The position numbers and the translations under genes were made by a program. From Terfezia claveryi (Eukaryota; Ascomycota; Pezizomycetes; Pezizales; Pezizaceae): a stretch of 64,000 nt of DNA. The number at the start of each line of letters is the position of its first letter. The first letter of the stretch is position 1. Below, in pieces: positions 11,303 through 21,918 of this stretch. Where the stretch lies: assembly GCA_015179025.1 (NCBI GenBank), contig WHUX01000268.1, positions 1-64,000 on the forward strand, read 5' to 3'. The notes below the pieces were generated by a model. The model was not told the DNA's origin and did not search any database. It saw nothing but the letters and a program-made list of their open reading frames with translations.

Positions 11303-14300
11303 CTGCCCCAGCCATTTATCTCTGTCTTTGTCTGCATTTTCTGTATATTCCGCTTCTTCTATTGTTGACGAATCTCGCTTGTTCAGCGAGCATTTTGTTG
11401 TATCTATCTTTCTCAATATCAATGATAGAACAATTACCACGTCAGCCCTTATAGATTGAGGAGCCTCAGGAATTGCATTCGTTGACCAGGCCTTTGTCAG
11501 TAAATTCGCTATACCCACGTCCAAGCTCAAAACCCCCCGCGTTCTAGATGTCATCGATGGTCAACCCATCTCCTCGGGATATCACCGATATTGCTTGTGT
11601 GCCTGCCCTGGTCGGGGATCACTCCGAGGCAAACCTCCCAATGTTCGTGACAAAGCTCAAATACCCGATTGTCCTTGGAATCCCCTGGCAAGAATGCATG
11701 ATGTATTGGTCAGCTTCGGCTCCTATACCCTGCAGTTCAACAGCCAGTATTGCAAAAAGCACTGCGGGAACCCAAAGGCCACTGTCACTGGGTTGTGTGC
11801 CTTGCCACCCCTGATAACCCACCCGACCCAGGTAGCACACCAGTCCGTACACATCAATGCCGCTAAACCCCCTAGTCCCCCTGTTTCCCCGTTTTTTCCC
11901 CTGCGCCCCCGGTTTCCCCTATGCCCCCAGTTCCCCCTGTCCCCTCTGTGCCCCCGGTTCCTCAAAAACCTCTGAATGTTAGCTTTATCGGGGCAGGGGC
12001 TTTCGCTTACCTCACCAGGAGACACAAGCTGAAGGCTCATGCTCTATCTATACACGAGGTTAACCTGGAAATCAACAAGATGCGGCCTAAGGAGGAGTGG
12101 AAGGCTATGGTCCCGAATGAATATCATGAGTTCATTGATCTGTTCTCGGAAAAGGCCGTAAAGAAACTTGCACCACACCGACCATACGACCACACTATCC
12201 CGCTGGTAGAAGGTAAAACCCCCCCTATGGGCCTCTCTATGGAATGTCCCGAGTTGATCTAGAAGCTCTAAGAAGTACTTGGAAGAAAACCTCAACAAGA
12301 GCTTCATTCGCCACAGCTCCTCACCAGCGGGTGCTCCAGTGCTGTTCGTAAAGAAATCGGACGGCTCCCTTCAGTTGTGTGTTGATTATCGTGGCCTGAA
12401 CGAGATAACGGTCAAAAACAGGTACCCCCTACCCCTAATCCAGGAGACATTAGCAGGCTCTCCAAGGCCAAGTGGTTCACCAAACTGGATTTGAGAGGGG
12501 CATACAACCTGGTACGGATCGCCGATGGGGAGGAGTGGAAAACTGCCTTCCGAACTCGTTATGGCACTTTGAGTATAATGTTATGCCTTTTGGGTTAACT
12601 AACCCCCGGCCTCTTTCCAGCACTTTATTAATGACACCCTGCGAGACTTTCTGGATGTGTTCTGCACAGCCTACCTTGACGATATCCTGATTATTCGGAT
12701 ACCCTGGTAGAGCACAAAATCCATATATGTCAAGTGTTGGAGAAGCTGGAGCAAGCCGGATTGTACCTCAAGCCCGAGAAATGCGAGTTTCATGTGCAAG
12801 AGGTCAAGTATCTGGGGTTAATCATCACCACGGAGGGCATCAGGATGGACCCTGCCAAAGTTACCGCTGTCCAGGAATGGTAAATCCCAGCGAACCTCAA
12901 GGATGTCCAGGCATTCCTAGGGTTCGCCAACTTTTACCGGCGTTTTATCCTGGAATATTGAAGATCGTAGCCCCCCTCACCGCCCTGACCAAGAAAGACC
13001 GGCACTTCGACTGGAATCCAGAAGCCCAATCTGCCTTCCAGAACCTCAAGGGAGCTTTCTGCTCAGCACCGATCCTGGCCCATTTCGATCCAGACAGCGA
13101 ATGTATCGTGGAGACTGACACCTCCGACTATGTCTCCGTGGGATTCTTGTCTCAGTATGTTAATGGGATCCTCCACCCAGTGGCATACTTCTCAAAAAAG
13201 CACTCTCCGGCTGAGTGTAATTATGAAATCTATGATAAAGAGTTAATGGCCATTGTGCGAGCATTCGAGGAGTGGAGGCCACACCTGGAGTCAGCCAAGG
13301 GGATCATCGAGGTGCTATCCGATAATAAGAATCTTGAGTACTTCACTACCACTAAGCTGCTGAACCGACGGCAAGCTAGGTGGTCGGAGTTCTTATCTCT
13401 ATTCAACTTCAAAATCAAGTATCGGCCTGGAAAAGCTAGGAGTAAGCCGGATGCACTGACCAGGAGATCAGGAGATCTCCCTAAAGGGGGGGATGAAAGG
13501 CTGAAGTACCAAAATCAGGTGGTACTAAAACCTGAAAATCTCGACCTGGCAGCCACTAGCCATGCTGATGCTGATGCTAATGCTGATGCTGATGCTGATG
13601 CTGATGCTAATGCTAAAGCTGAAGCGAACCCCGGAGCAGATCTCCTTCTGCGGTTACAATAGGCATATGCGGAGGATGACCTGGTTAAGGATATAATCGC
13701 TGCAGTGGAGTCTGGACAGTGCCGTCACACCAAGATTTCCCTAGCCGAGTGCACTACTCAGGACGGCATCCTATACCACCTAGATCGGCTCTATATACCT
13801 GAAGAAGAGCTGCGGATGCAGCTGATCAAGGAACACCATGATACCCTGGCTGTGGGTCATCCTGGAGTAGCTAAAACGTTAGAGCTGCTAGCTAGGCAAT
13901 ATACGTGGATTGACCAACGGAAGGAGGTGGAGCAGTACATATGGAATTGCCATGTCTGCAAGCGTGCCAAACCCACCCGCTATGCTCCGTATGGTACCCT
14001 GAAGCCCCTGGAAGTCCCAGAACAACCCTGGCAACACCTGACTATGGACTTCGTCACTGGATTGCCGGAAGACTCGGGATTCAACGCCATCTTGATGGTA
14101 GTGGATCGGTTAATGAAAATGAGGCATGTGATACCCTGTCGAGACACCTGCTCGGCCCCCGAATTGGCATCCCTCTACCTGGAAAATGTCTTCCATTACT
14201 ATGGCCTCCCAGTGTCGATTGTCTCAGACCATGGCCCTCAGTTCGTTGCCGACTTCTGGAAAACATTCTGTGAGCTGTTGGGTATTGAAGTACACCTGTC

Positions 14301-15098
14301 TACGGCATACCACCCTCAGACTGATGGCCAGTCAGAACGTATGAACGCCATCATGGAGCAATATCTGAGGGCGTACATCAATTACCAGCAGAATAACTGG
14401 GTTTCATTGCTGGCCACCTGCGAATTCTCCGCCAACAACCACTTCTCTGAGACCCTGATGACCTTCCCATTCCTGGCCAATTATGGCTGGCACCCTCGGT
14501 TCGTAGACTCCCTGGCACCTCTGCGCAAGGCCAGGGAGAATGCCCCAGCTAAGGAGTTCACCATGCAGATTTCTAAACTTCACTCTACCCTGAAAGCCGA
14601 GCTGGGATATGCGCAAGCCAGGCAAGCTAAATATGCTAATGGATCACGTTGCCAGCCCCCAAGTATCAGCCAGGAGATAAGGTGTGGCTCTCCAGCTGGC
14701 ACTTCCGGATGGAACGGCCATCTCGCAAGCTGGACCACAAGTTCCTGGGTCCATTCGAGGTGTTGGCTACTGTGGGCACTCATGCCTATCGATTGAGGTT
14801 CCCCAAGGACATCAAACGCCACTCGGTTGTACACGTATCGGAAATTGAGCCAGCGGCTGATGATCCCCTCCCAGGGCAGAAAACCCCCCTCCCCCTCCTG
14901 TGGTAATCGAAGGTGAAGAGGAGTGGGAGGTCAAAGAGGTATTGGACTCAAGGAAGAGGTATGTCATCTGCAATACAAGGTCAAGTGGTTAGGGGACGAG
15001 GAGACTACCTGGCAACCTGGGAAGACTTGGAAAATGCACAGGACTTGGTCACCCTGTTCCACCAATGATACCTGAGGAAACCTCGCCCAGTTGAATGA
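11282..15098 (+). pseudogene. pol: E3 Pol, broken by many frameshifts
   Basis: All Pol domains are recognisable but spread over at least nine frame pieces. These are protease (11370-11720; the catalytic region reads LID-stop-GASG, where E7 has TGT), a Pro-rich linker, RT (about 11990-12860), RNase H (about 13090-13490) and an (Asp-Ala) repeat linker near 13560-13625. The integrase follows with C-x2-C near 13955, VVDRL, SDHGPQF and TDGQSERMN (13705-14640), then the chromodomain ending at TGA 15096-15098. Most lesions are one-base deletions, for example near 12228, 12270, 12452, 12565 and 14648. Two open blocks of 311 and 363 codons survive (12727-13662 and 13705-14796). Confidence 0.9.
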
Positions 15099-15225
15099 TG
15101 TCAGACCTTTTGCATTCTTGTTGTTGTTTGGAGTTGGGGTTCTTGTTTCTACCCTTGTTGTTATTTTCTATATTGATTTTGCCGGTTATCATGCCCAGGC
15201 CTTCTAGTCGCTGGAGCTACAGCCT

Positions 15226-15238
15226 AAAGGGGGGATAG
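15226..15238 (+). promoter_or_regulatory. E3 polypurine tract
   Basis: aaaggggggatag immediately precedes the TGTAAC start of the 3' LTR. The stretch 15099-15225 is the 3' non-coding spacer, with no ORF. Confidence 0.8.
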
Positions 15239-15674
15239 TGTAACAACCGTGTGTTCAGTTGTCATCACCTGCGATCGCAGGTAACGGGTCATTGCCATTG
15301 TTGTCTTTGTCATCACCTGCGATCGCAGGTGATGGGTTATTGTTATCGTTACCTTACTTGGCTTCCGAGATAGGGAAGCTTATTTCCCCCATTGCCCTGG
15401 CCGGGTTATGTATATATAGAGCCTGTCCCTCGTACTGTCGTTGGATCCCCATCCAACGTCTTGTATACCCAATACAGGACCTTGCTTCCCCCAGCGCTTG
15501 TGCACCTCCCTTGTGCACATCCTTGTCTCAAACAAACAACTCTATAGTACAGCTGCCTCCCTTGACACACACGGCAACTGCCTCCGCGTGTCTCGTGTCC
15601 CTTGCCCTCTGCCTCTCTCTGCCTCTTGCCTCTTGCCCTTGCCCCCGTCTCAGCCTCCCCCGGGTCACACACGT
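15239..15674 (+). repeat. E3 3' LTR, left part
   Basis: It matches the E3 5' LTR from TGTAACAACCG up to ...GGTCACACACGT, where E4 begins. Two palindromic U3 units lie near 15264 and 15312. The remaining 131-136 bp continue at 21783. Confidence 0.92.
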
Positions 15675-16173
15675 TGTCACAACCGTCCTTTCCTAGCCGG
15701 GTTTGAGAGTCAGACGGGATTCCGTCCGACTTTCGTTATTGTTGATTGATATCGTTGTTATCTCTATTCCCGAGATAAGGGGTCTCGGAACCTTATTCCT
15801 TCCGGTGGCCTTGGCCAGCCAGGAAGGAATCCTGTATATATAGCTTGCTCTCTCCGCCCTCTCGTTGGATCCCTATCCAACGTCTTGTATATCCAATACA
15901 GGGCCTTGCTTCTCTCCACGTTGGTGCATCTCCCTTGTGCACCTCCTTGTCTTGCCTCGACTCTGCAGCCCTGCTGCCCACCTTGACACACGCGGCAAAC
16001 TGCTTCCACGTGTGTCGTGTCCCTTGCCCTCGGTCCCTCTTGCCTCTTGCTCTTGCCTCCCGTCACAGCCTCCCCCTGGTCACACACGTAGTGTTCCTAC
16101 GTGTGTGTCATCCTAGCCTTGCCCTTGCCCCAGCGTACTCCTTGGTCGCCTTGCCCCCAGAGCCGTCATTACA
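15675..16173 (+). repeat. E4 5' LTR (sub-type b)
   Basis: 499 bp, TGTCACAACCGTCC...GTCATTACA. U3 is unrelated to sub-type a. It has a near-perfect inverted repeat (arms GAGAGTCAGACGG / CCGTCCGACTTTC) and a CCCGAGA / TCTCGG dyad. From the TATA box onward (15835-15842) it resembles sub-type a. Confidence 0.93.
15835..15883 (+). promoter_or_regulatory. E4 TATA box and predicted RNA start / self-primer
   Basis: TATATATA at 15835-15842 is followed about 40 nt later by ATCCAACGT (15875-15883). This is the 3' arm of the GTTGGAT...ATCCAAC hairpin and the exact complement of 16176-16184. The RNA start is inferred, not seen. Confidence 0.5.
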
Positions 16174-16175
16174 CT

Positions 16176-16184
16176 ACGTTGGAT
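16176..16184 (+). promoter_or_regulatory. E4 candidate self-priming site
   Basis: ACGTTGGAT starts 3 nt after the LTR and is a perfect 9-nt complement of 15875-15883. The same placement is seen in E3, E6 and (with wobbles) E7. Confidence 0.55.
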
Positions 16185-16212
16185 CACCCTGACCAACTGG
16201 TACATCCACATT

Positions 16213-17409
16213 ATGGCAACTCAAGAAACCACTCCTACGCTCCCAGGAGCTAGGTTCCAAGCCTGGCAAGCACTGCCAATCCCAAAAAATCAGACCGACT
16301 TCGACAACTATTGCAACACCATCATCGACATTTACCTCGCTGCGGACACCATGGGTTTGCAACTAGAAGCAGCCATGCGTGAAGCCCAACAGAAACTGGC
16401 TAGAGCCGAAGACGAAATTACAATACTCACAGAGGACCTTACATCCTGCCAGAAGGACTTGGCCAATGAAAAGAGGACTGTCCAAACCCTGACCAGGGCC
16501 CTGGACACCATAAACCCTGGGAATCAGGCACCTCAGGCCCCCAAAATACAGGACCTCCCCACTCCACCGAAATTCAAGGGCGAAAGGTCCCGCCTCAAAC
16601 CTTGGAAAAATTCAATCAATATCAAGCTAAATGGGGACGCTGCAAAGTTCCCCACCGTCCAACACCGCTTAGCCTACGTGTATGGCCTATTGGAGGATAA
16701 AGCCTTGGATCAAGTTCAACCATACATCCAAGACTCGGGTATCAAACTAGCAGACGTTCCTGCACTATTCGCTATCCTCGATCGGGCGTTTGGAGATCCA
16801 GACCCGGCAGGAATAGCAACCAGAGCCCTTCGGGCCCTAAGACAACGAGGCAATGACCTCTCGACATATGTAGCCGAATTCTCGAGGCTAGCGGCAGAGG
16901 TACCATAGAACGACCAGGTAAAACTGGAACAGTTCGAAGAGGGCCTTAGTGTCGAAATCAAAAAGCACCTTATTTTGTCTCCAGCCAAAACTCTTGAGGA
17001 GCTCATTGACCTGGCCTCGCAGGTGGAACAAAGGATAGCCAGGTTGGGGATACAACAGGCCCGGATCCATCCCCCCCAGAACCCATCGCAACCCCGCCTC
17101 CAGAATCAGCACCCCCTGAACCCATCGCAACCCCACCCCCAGAATCAACCTGACCCAGTTAAGGCAGCACACCCTTCCATGGTAGCTAGGGGAACCACCC
17201 CAATGGACCTATCTTCGGGAAGACCTTGGCTCACTCAGGAGGAAAGAGATCGCCGCCGCAACAATGGGCTATGCATCGCCTGCGGCAAGGGAGACCACTT
17301 CATTGCGGCATGTCCCCTCCGCAAGAACTGCTCGATGGCCGCCCACACCATCTCCGAGTCCAGGATTGAAGAGGTGGATGAGTCGGGAAAAGCCCTGTCC
17401 CTTGTATAG
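16213..17409 (+). pseudogene. gag: E4 Gag, one nonsense codon
   Basis: This Gag precursor has about 398 codons from an ATG 40 bp after the LTR. It has an N-terminal helical segment with heptad-like Leu/Ala/Glu (about residues 55-95), capsid (about 105-270), a Pro/Gln-rich linker with two PSQP-type repeats (about 285-310), and a CCHC knuckle CIACGKGDHFIAAC (about 352-365). The only break is TAG at 16906-16908, where other copies have TGG (G-to-A). The stop TAG at 17407-17409 sits in the frameshift hairpin. It forms particles that package element RNA; this copy would need the stop reverted. Confidence 0.9.
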
Positions 17410-17430
17410 TCGCTGACACTAGCAAGGGAC
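17385..17430 (+). promoter_or_regulatory. E4 gag-pol -1 frameshift signal
   Basis: GGGAAAA 17385-17391 (zero frame TCG GGA AAA), spacer GCCCT, stem GTCCCTTGT (17397-17405) with GCAAGGGAC (17422-17430). One G-U pair replaces a G-C pair. Confidence 0.72.
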
Positions 17431-20400
17431 CTATTCTGGGTCATTTGTCTTTGTCGTCTTTCTCTGTTCCTGCATCTATGTCTGTTGACGAATCTCGCTT
17501 GTTTGGCGAGCATTTTGTAGTACCAATAACTGTTAAATTCAATGGTAAAACAGTGGTAATATCAGCTCTCATAGATTGCGGTACTTCAGGAATAGCCTTC
17601 ATTGATCAGACCTTTGTCAGTAAAAATTCGATACCAACAGCCAAGCTAAAGACCCCCCGCCTTCTTGATATCATTGATGGCCGACCTATCTCTTCCGGGG
17701 CTATTACCGACCTCGCATGCCTACCTAGTGCCATTGGAGACCATTCAGAAAGCCTCCCCATGTTTGTAACCAAGCTCAAATACCCCATTGTCCTGGGGAT
17801 CCCCTGGCTCCGAATGCATGATGTCTCCATTAACTTTGGCTCTTACACCTTGAACTTTAATAGCGGGTATTGCGAGAAGCACTGCAGTGCCCCACAGACT
17901 GCAGTTAAAGGATTATATGCCCTACCACCCCCAATAGAGGATTCTAGCCAGGTGATGGCAGAAACCCCCCCACTAAAACCCCTCGATATCAACTTCATTG
18001 GAGCAGGGGCCTTTGCTTACCTTACCAGAAGGCACAAGCTGAAAGCCCATACTCTATCAATCTGCGAAGTTAACCTGGAAATCAATAAGCTGTGGTCCAA
18101 GGAAGAATGGAAGTCCATGGTGCCGGGTGAATACCACGAATTCATTGACTTGTTCTCTGAGAAAGCCGCGGAGAAGCTGGCACCACATCGACCTTACGAT
18201 CATACAATCCCCCTGGTGGAAGGAAAGACGCCCCCATACGGCCCGCTCTATGGAATGTCTCGGCTGGAACTGGAGGCTCTGAAGAAGTACTTGGAGGAGA
18301 ATCTCAATAAGAGCTTCATTCGGCACAGCTCTTCCCTAGCAGGTGCCCCTATACTGTTCGTCAAGAAATCGGATGGCTCCCTCCGGTTATGTGTTGATTA
18401 TCGTGGCCTGAACGAGATAACGGTCAAGAACAGGTATCCCTTGCCTCTAATCCAGGAGACATTAGCCAGGCTTTCCAAGGCGAAATGGTTCACCAAATTG
18501 GATCTCAGAGGGGCATACAACCTGGTACGGATTACTGAGGGGGAGGAGTGGAAAACCACCTTCCGGACACGATATGGCCATTTCGAGTACAATGTCATGC
18601 CCTTCGGCTTAACCAACGCCCCGGCCTCTTTCCAACACTTCATTAATGACACCCTGCGAGACTTCTTGGATGTGTTCTGCACGGCTTACCTCGACGATAT
18701 CTTGATTTATTCGGATACCCTAGCAGAACACAAGATTCATGTTCGGCAGGTATTGGAAAAACTGGAGCAAGCCGGATTGTACCTCAAGCCCGAGAAATGC
18801 GAGTTTCATGTGCAGGAGGTCAAGTATCTGGGACTGATCATCACCACAGAGGGCCTCAGAATGAACCCTGCCAAGGTTACCGCTGTCTAGGAATGGCAAA
18901 TCCCAGCAAATCTCAAGGATGTCCAAGCCTTTCTGGGATTCGCTAACTTCTACCGACGGTTCATTCTAGGGTATTCGAGGATTGTAGCCCCCCTCACCGC
19001 ACTGACCAAAAAAGACTGGCACTTCAACTGGAATCTAGAAGCCCAATCCACCTTCCAGAACCTCAAGGAAGCCTTCTGCTCAGCACCGATCCTGGCACAT
19101 TTCGACCCTGACCAGGAATGTGTCGTCGAAACCGATGCCTCCGACTATGTCTCCGCCGGAATCCTGTCCCAGTATGTCGATGGAGTCCTCCACCCAGTGG
19201 CCTATTTCTCCAAAAAGCACTCCCCGGCCAAGTGTAATTACGAAATCTATGATAAGGAGTTAATGGCCATTGTGCGAGCATTCGAGGAATGGAGACCACA
19301 CCTGTAATCGGCAAAGGGGGTTATCGAGGTCCTCTCTGACCATAAGAACCTAGAGTACTTCACAACCACCAAATTGCTAAATCGCCGACAGGCTAGGTGG
19401 TCGGAATTCCTCTCTCGGTTTAACTTCAAGATAAGGTATCGGCCGGGAAAGGCTGGGGGTAAGCCGGATGCACTGACCAGGAGATCAGGGGATCTCCCTA
19501 AAGGGGGGGATGAAAGGCTGAAGTACCAGAATCAGGTGGTACTGAAACCTGAAAATCTCGACCTGCCGGCCAATACCCTTGCAGAAGCTGAGGCTGAGGC
19601 TGATGCGGAAGCTGAAGCTGAGGCTGAGGCTGATGCGGAAGCTGAGGCTGACCTCCGACAACTAGTGAGACAGGCATATGAGGATGACCCCCTGGCCAAG
19701 GAAATTATCACCGCAGTAGATTCTGGCCAGCGCCGCTACCCCAAGATCTCTCTAGCCGAGTGTACCGTCCAGGAAGGCCTCCTCTACCACCTCGAACGGC
19801 TGTATGTGCCGGAAGGAGAGCTGCCCCTTCGATTGATCAAGGAACACCATGACAGCCTAGTTGCAGGTCACCCTGGAGTGGCCAAAACGTTAGAGCTTCT
19901 GGCCAGGGAATACACATAGATTGACCAGCGGAAGGAAGTAGAGCGGTACGTACGGAACTACCATGTTTGCAAGCGTGCTAAGCCTGTCCGCCACGCCCCA
20001 TATGGCACTCTGAAGCCCCTGGATATCCCGGATCGGCCGTGGCTGCATCTGACCATGGATTTCGTGACGGAATTGCCAGAAGACTCGAGATTCAATGCCA
20101 TCTTGATGGTGGTAGATCAGTTGACAAAAATGAGGTACGTTATACCTTGCCGGGATACCTGCTCTGCCCCAGAGTTAGCCAATCTCTACCTCAATAATGT
20201 ATTCCGATACCATGGCCTCCCTGAATCGATCGTATCCGACCGTGGCCCCCAGTTTACCTCAGAATTCTGGCAAGCCTTCTGCGAACTTCTGGGGATCAAA
20301 GTGCAGCTGTCAACGGCATATCACCCCCAGATGGACGGCCAATCAGAGAGGATGAACGCCATTATGGAGCAATATCTGCGGGCCTTTGTCAACTACCAGC

Positions 20401-21106
20401 AGGATAACTGGGTTTCGCTGCTGGCCACCTGCGAATTCGCCGCGAACAACCAGTTCTCGGAATCCTCCAAAACCTCTCCTTTCCTGGCCAATTACGGTTG
20501 GCACCCCCGATTCGTGGACACCCTAGCTCCCCTGCAGAAAGCCCAACCCCCAGCCAAGGAATTCGCAGCCGGAATCGCTGAGCTACACTCGACCTTGAAG
20601 GCAGAGCTGAGGTATGCGCAAGCTAGGCAAGCCGAATATGCCAACGGCTCACGGTTGCCAGCCCCAAGGTACCAGCCTGGAGACAAGGTATGGCTTTCTA
20701 GCAGACACTTCCGGACAGAACGGCCCTCCCGTAAGCTGGATCACAAGTTTCTAGGTCCCTACAAGGGGTTAGTGGCTGTGGGCACTCATGCTTACCGACT
20801 GAGGTTTCCCAGGGAGATTAAGCGCCATCCGGTCGTTCATGTCTCGGAGATCGAGCCAGCCGCCGACGATCCCCTTCCAGGGCAAAAGCACCCCCCCCCT
20901 CCTTCCGTGGTGATTGCAGGTGAAGAGGAGTGGGAGGTTGAGGAGGTACTGGACTCCAGGAAGTGCTATGGACGAGTTCAGTACAAGGTCAAATGGTTAG
21001 GGACGAGGAGACCACTTGGCAACCAGCAGAGGATCTGGAAAATGCCCCTGACCTGGTCACCCTATTCCACTAGCATTACCCTCTCAAGCCTCGCCCAGCT
21101 GAATGA
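17410..21106 (+). pseudogene. pol: E4 Pol (protease-RT-RNase H-integrase-chromodomain), few lesions
   Basis: The pol frame is open from the frameshift site; the first in-frame ATG is 17478. Domains are protease (ALIDCGTSG near 17565; YPIVLGIPWL), RT with VDYRGLNEI and YLDDILIYS (about 18688-18715), RNase H ([19 protein letters not shown]), a Glu/Ala/Asp repeat linker (19582-19650), integrase zinc finger and DDE-type core, and chromodomain. Lesions are TAG for Gln at 18888, TAA after HLE-type His-Leu at about 19305, and TAG for Trp at 19917. The zinc finger has CHVC changed to YHVC (19960), and a one-base deletion lies near 21000 in KWLGDEE. The stop is TGA 21104-21106. Confidence 0.9.
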
Positions 21107-21269
21107 TATTTTTGTCTTGTCTTCGTTGATTTGGAGTTGGAATTATGATTGTTGTTTCTGTTGTTGTCAGGATTGCCTGGCGTTGGGGTTGTGTTATGGG
21201 TTATTGGTTATTCGCCTGTCTTGTTTGTTTGTTCTTTCACCTTACCTTGCGTCGCTGGGGCTCCGAGCC

Positions 21270-21282
21270 TAAAGGGGGATAG
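21270..21282 (+). promoter_or_regulatory. E4 polypurine tract
   Basis: taaagggggatag abuts the 3' LTR. The stretch 21107-21269 is a T-rich 3' spacer without a gene, nearly identical to the first part of the spacer after E6 pol. Confidence 0.8.
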
Positions 21283-21782
21283 TGTCACAACCGTCCTTTC
21301 CTAGCCAGGTTTGAGAGTCAGACGGGATTCCGTCCGACTTTCGTTATTGTTGATTGATATCGTTGTTATCTCTGTTCCCGAGATAAGGGGTCTCGGGAAC
21401 CTTATTCCTTCCGGTGGCCTTGGCCAGCTAGGAAGGAATCCTGTATATATAGCTTGCTCTCTCCGCCCTCTCGTTGGATCCCCATCCAATGTCTTGTATA
21501 TCCAATACAGGGCCTTGCTTCTCTCCACGTTGGTGCATCTCCCTTGTGCACCTCCTTGTCTTGCCTCGACTCTGTAGCCCTGCTGCCCACCTTGACACAC
21601 ACGGCAAACTGCTTCCGCTTGTCTCGTGTCCCTTGCCCTCGGTCCCTCTTGCCTCTTGCCCTTGCCTCCCGTCACAGCCTCCCCCTGGTCACACACGTAG
21701 CGTTCCTACGTGTGTGTCATCCTAGCCTTGCCCTTGCCCCGGCGTACCCCTTGGTCGCCTTGCCCCCAGAGCCGTCGTTACA
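21283..21782 (+). repeat. E4 3' LTR (sub-type b)
   Basis: 500 bp, TGTCACAACCGTCC...GTCGTTACA. It pairs with 15675-16173 and differs by one indel plus mostly C/T and A/G changes. Confidence 0.93.
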
Positions 21783-21918
21783 CATGTAGCGTTCTTATGT
21801 GTGTCTTACCCTAGCCTTTCCCTCGATCACACACGTAGTACTCCTATGTGTGCGATTGCTCCTTGCTACTTCCCCGGCGTACCCTTTGGTCGCCTTGTCC
21901 CCCAGAGCCCTCGTTACA
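21783..21918 (+). repeat. E3 3' LTR, right part
   Basis: This continues the E3 LTR after E4, starting with the E4 TSD copy (catgt) and ending ...CTCGTTACA at 21918. It contains the second ACACGTAG / CTATGTGT dyad. Right after it E2 RT resumes. Confidence 0.9.

Larger units (their letters stand above)
15675..21782 (+). mobile_element. Ty3/gypsy copy E4 (sub-type b), complete but mutated
   Basis: A full 6.1-kb element: 5' LTR 15675-16173, gag 16213-17409, pol to 21106, 3' LTR 21283-21782. It inserted into the E3 3' LTR. The flanks are cacgt (15670-15674) and catgt (21783-21787), a 5-bp TSD with one C-to-T change. The two LTRs differ at about 16 places, almost all transitions. Confidence 0.93.
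9550..21918 (+). mobile_element. Ty3/gypsy copy E3 (sub-type a), hosting E4
   Basis: The 5' LTR is 9550-10114, the internal region 10115-15238, and the 3' LTR is split into 15239-15674 and 21783-21918 by E4. The flanks are cccgc (9545-9549) and cctac (21919-21923). The uninterrupted family sequence at this codon reads cctgc, so the duplication has decayed by one transition on each side. E3 sits in the E2 RT domain. Confidence 0.9.

Noticed and set aside
16176..16193. A conventional tRNA primer-binding site starting TGGATC
   Set aside because: The 18 nt from TGG do not give a plausible tRNA T-arm/acceptor 3' end and are not conserved after the first seven bases, while complementarity to R is conserved.
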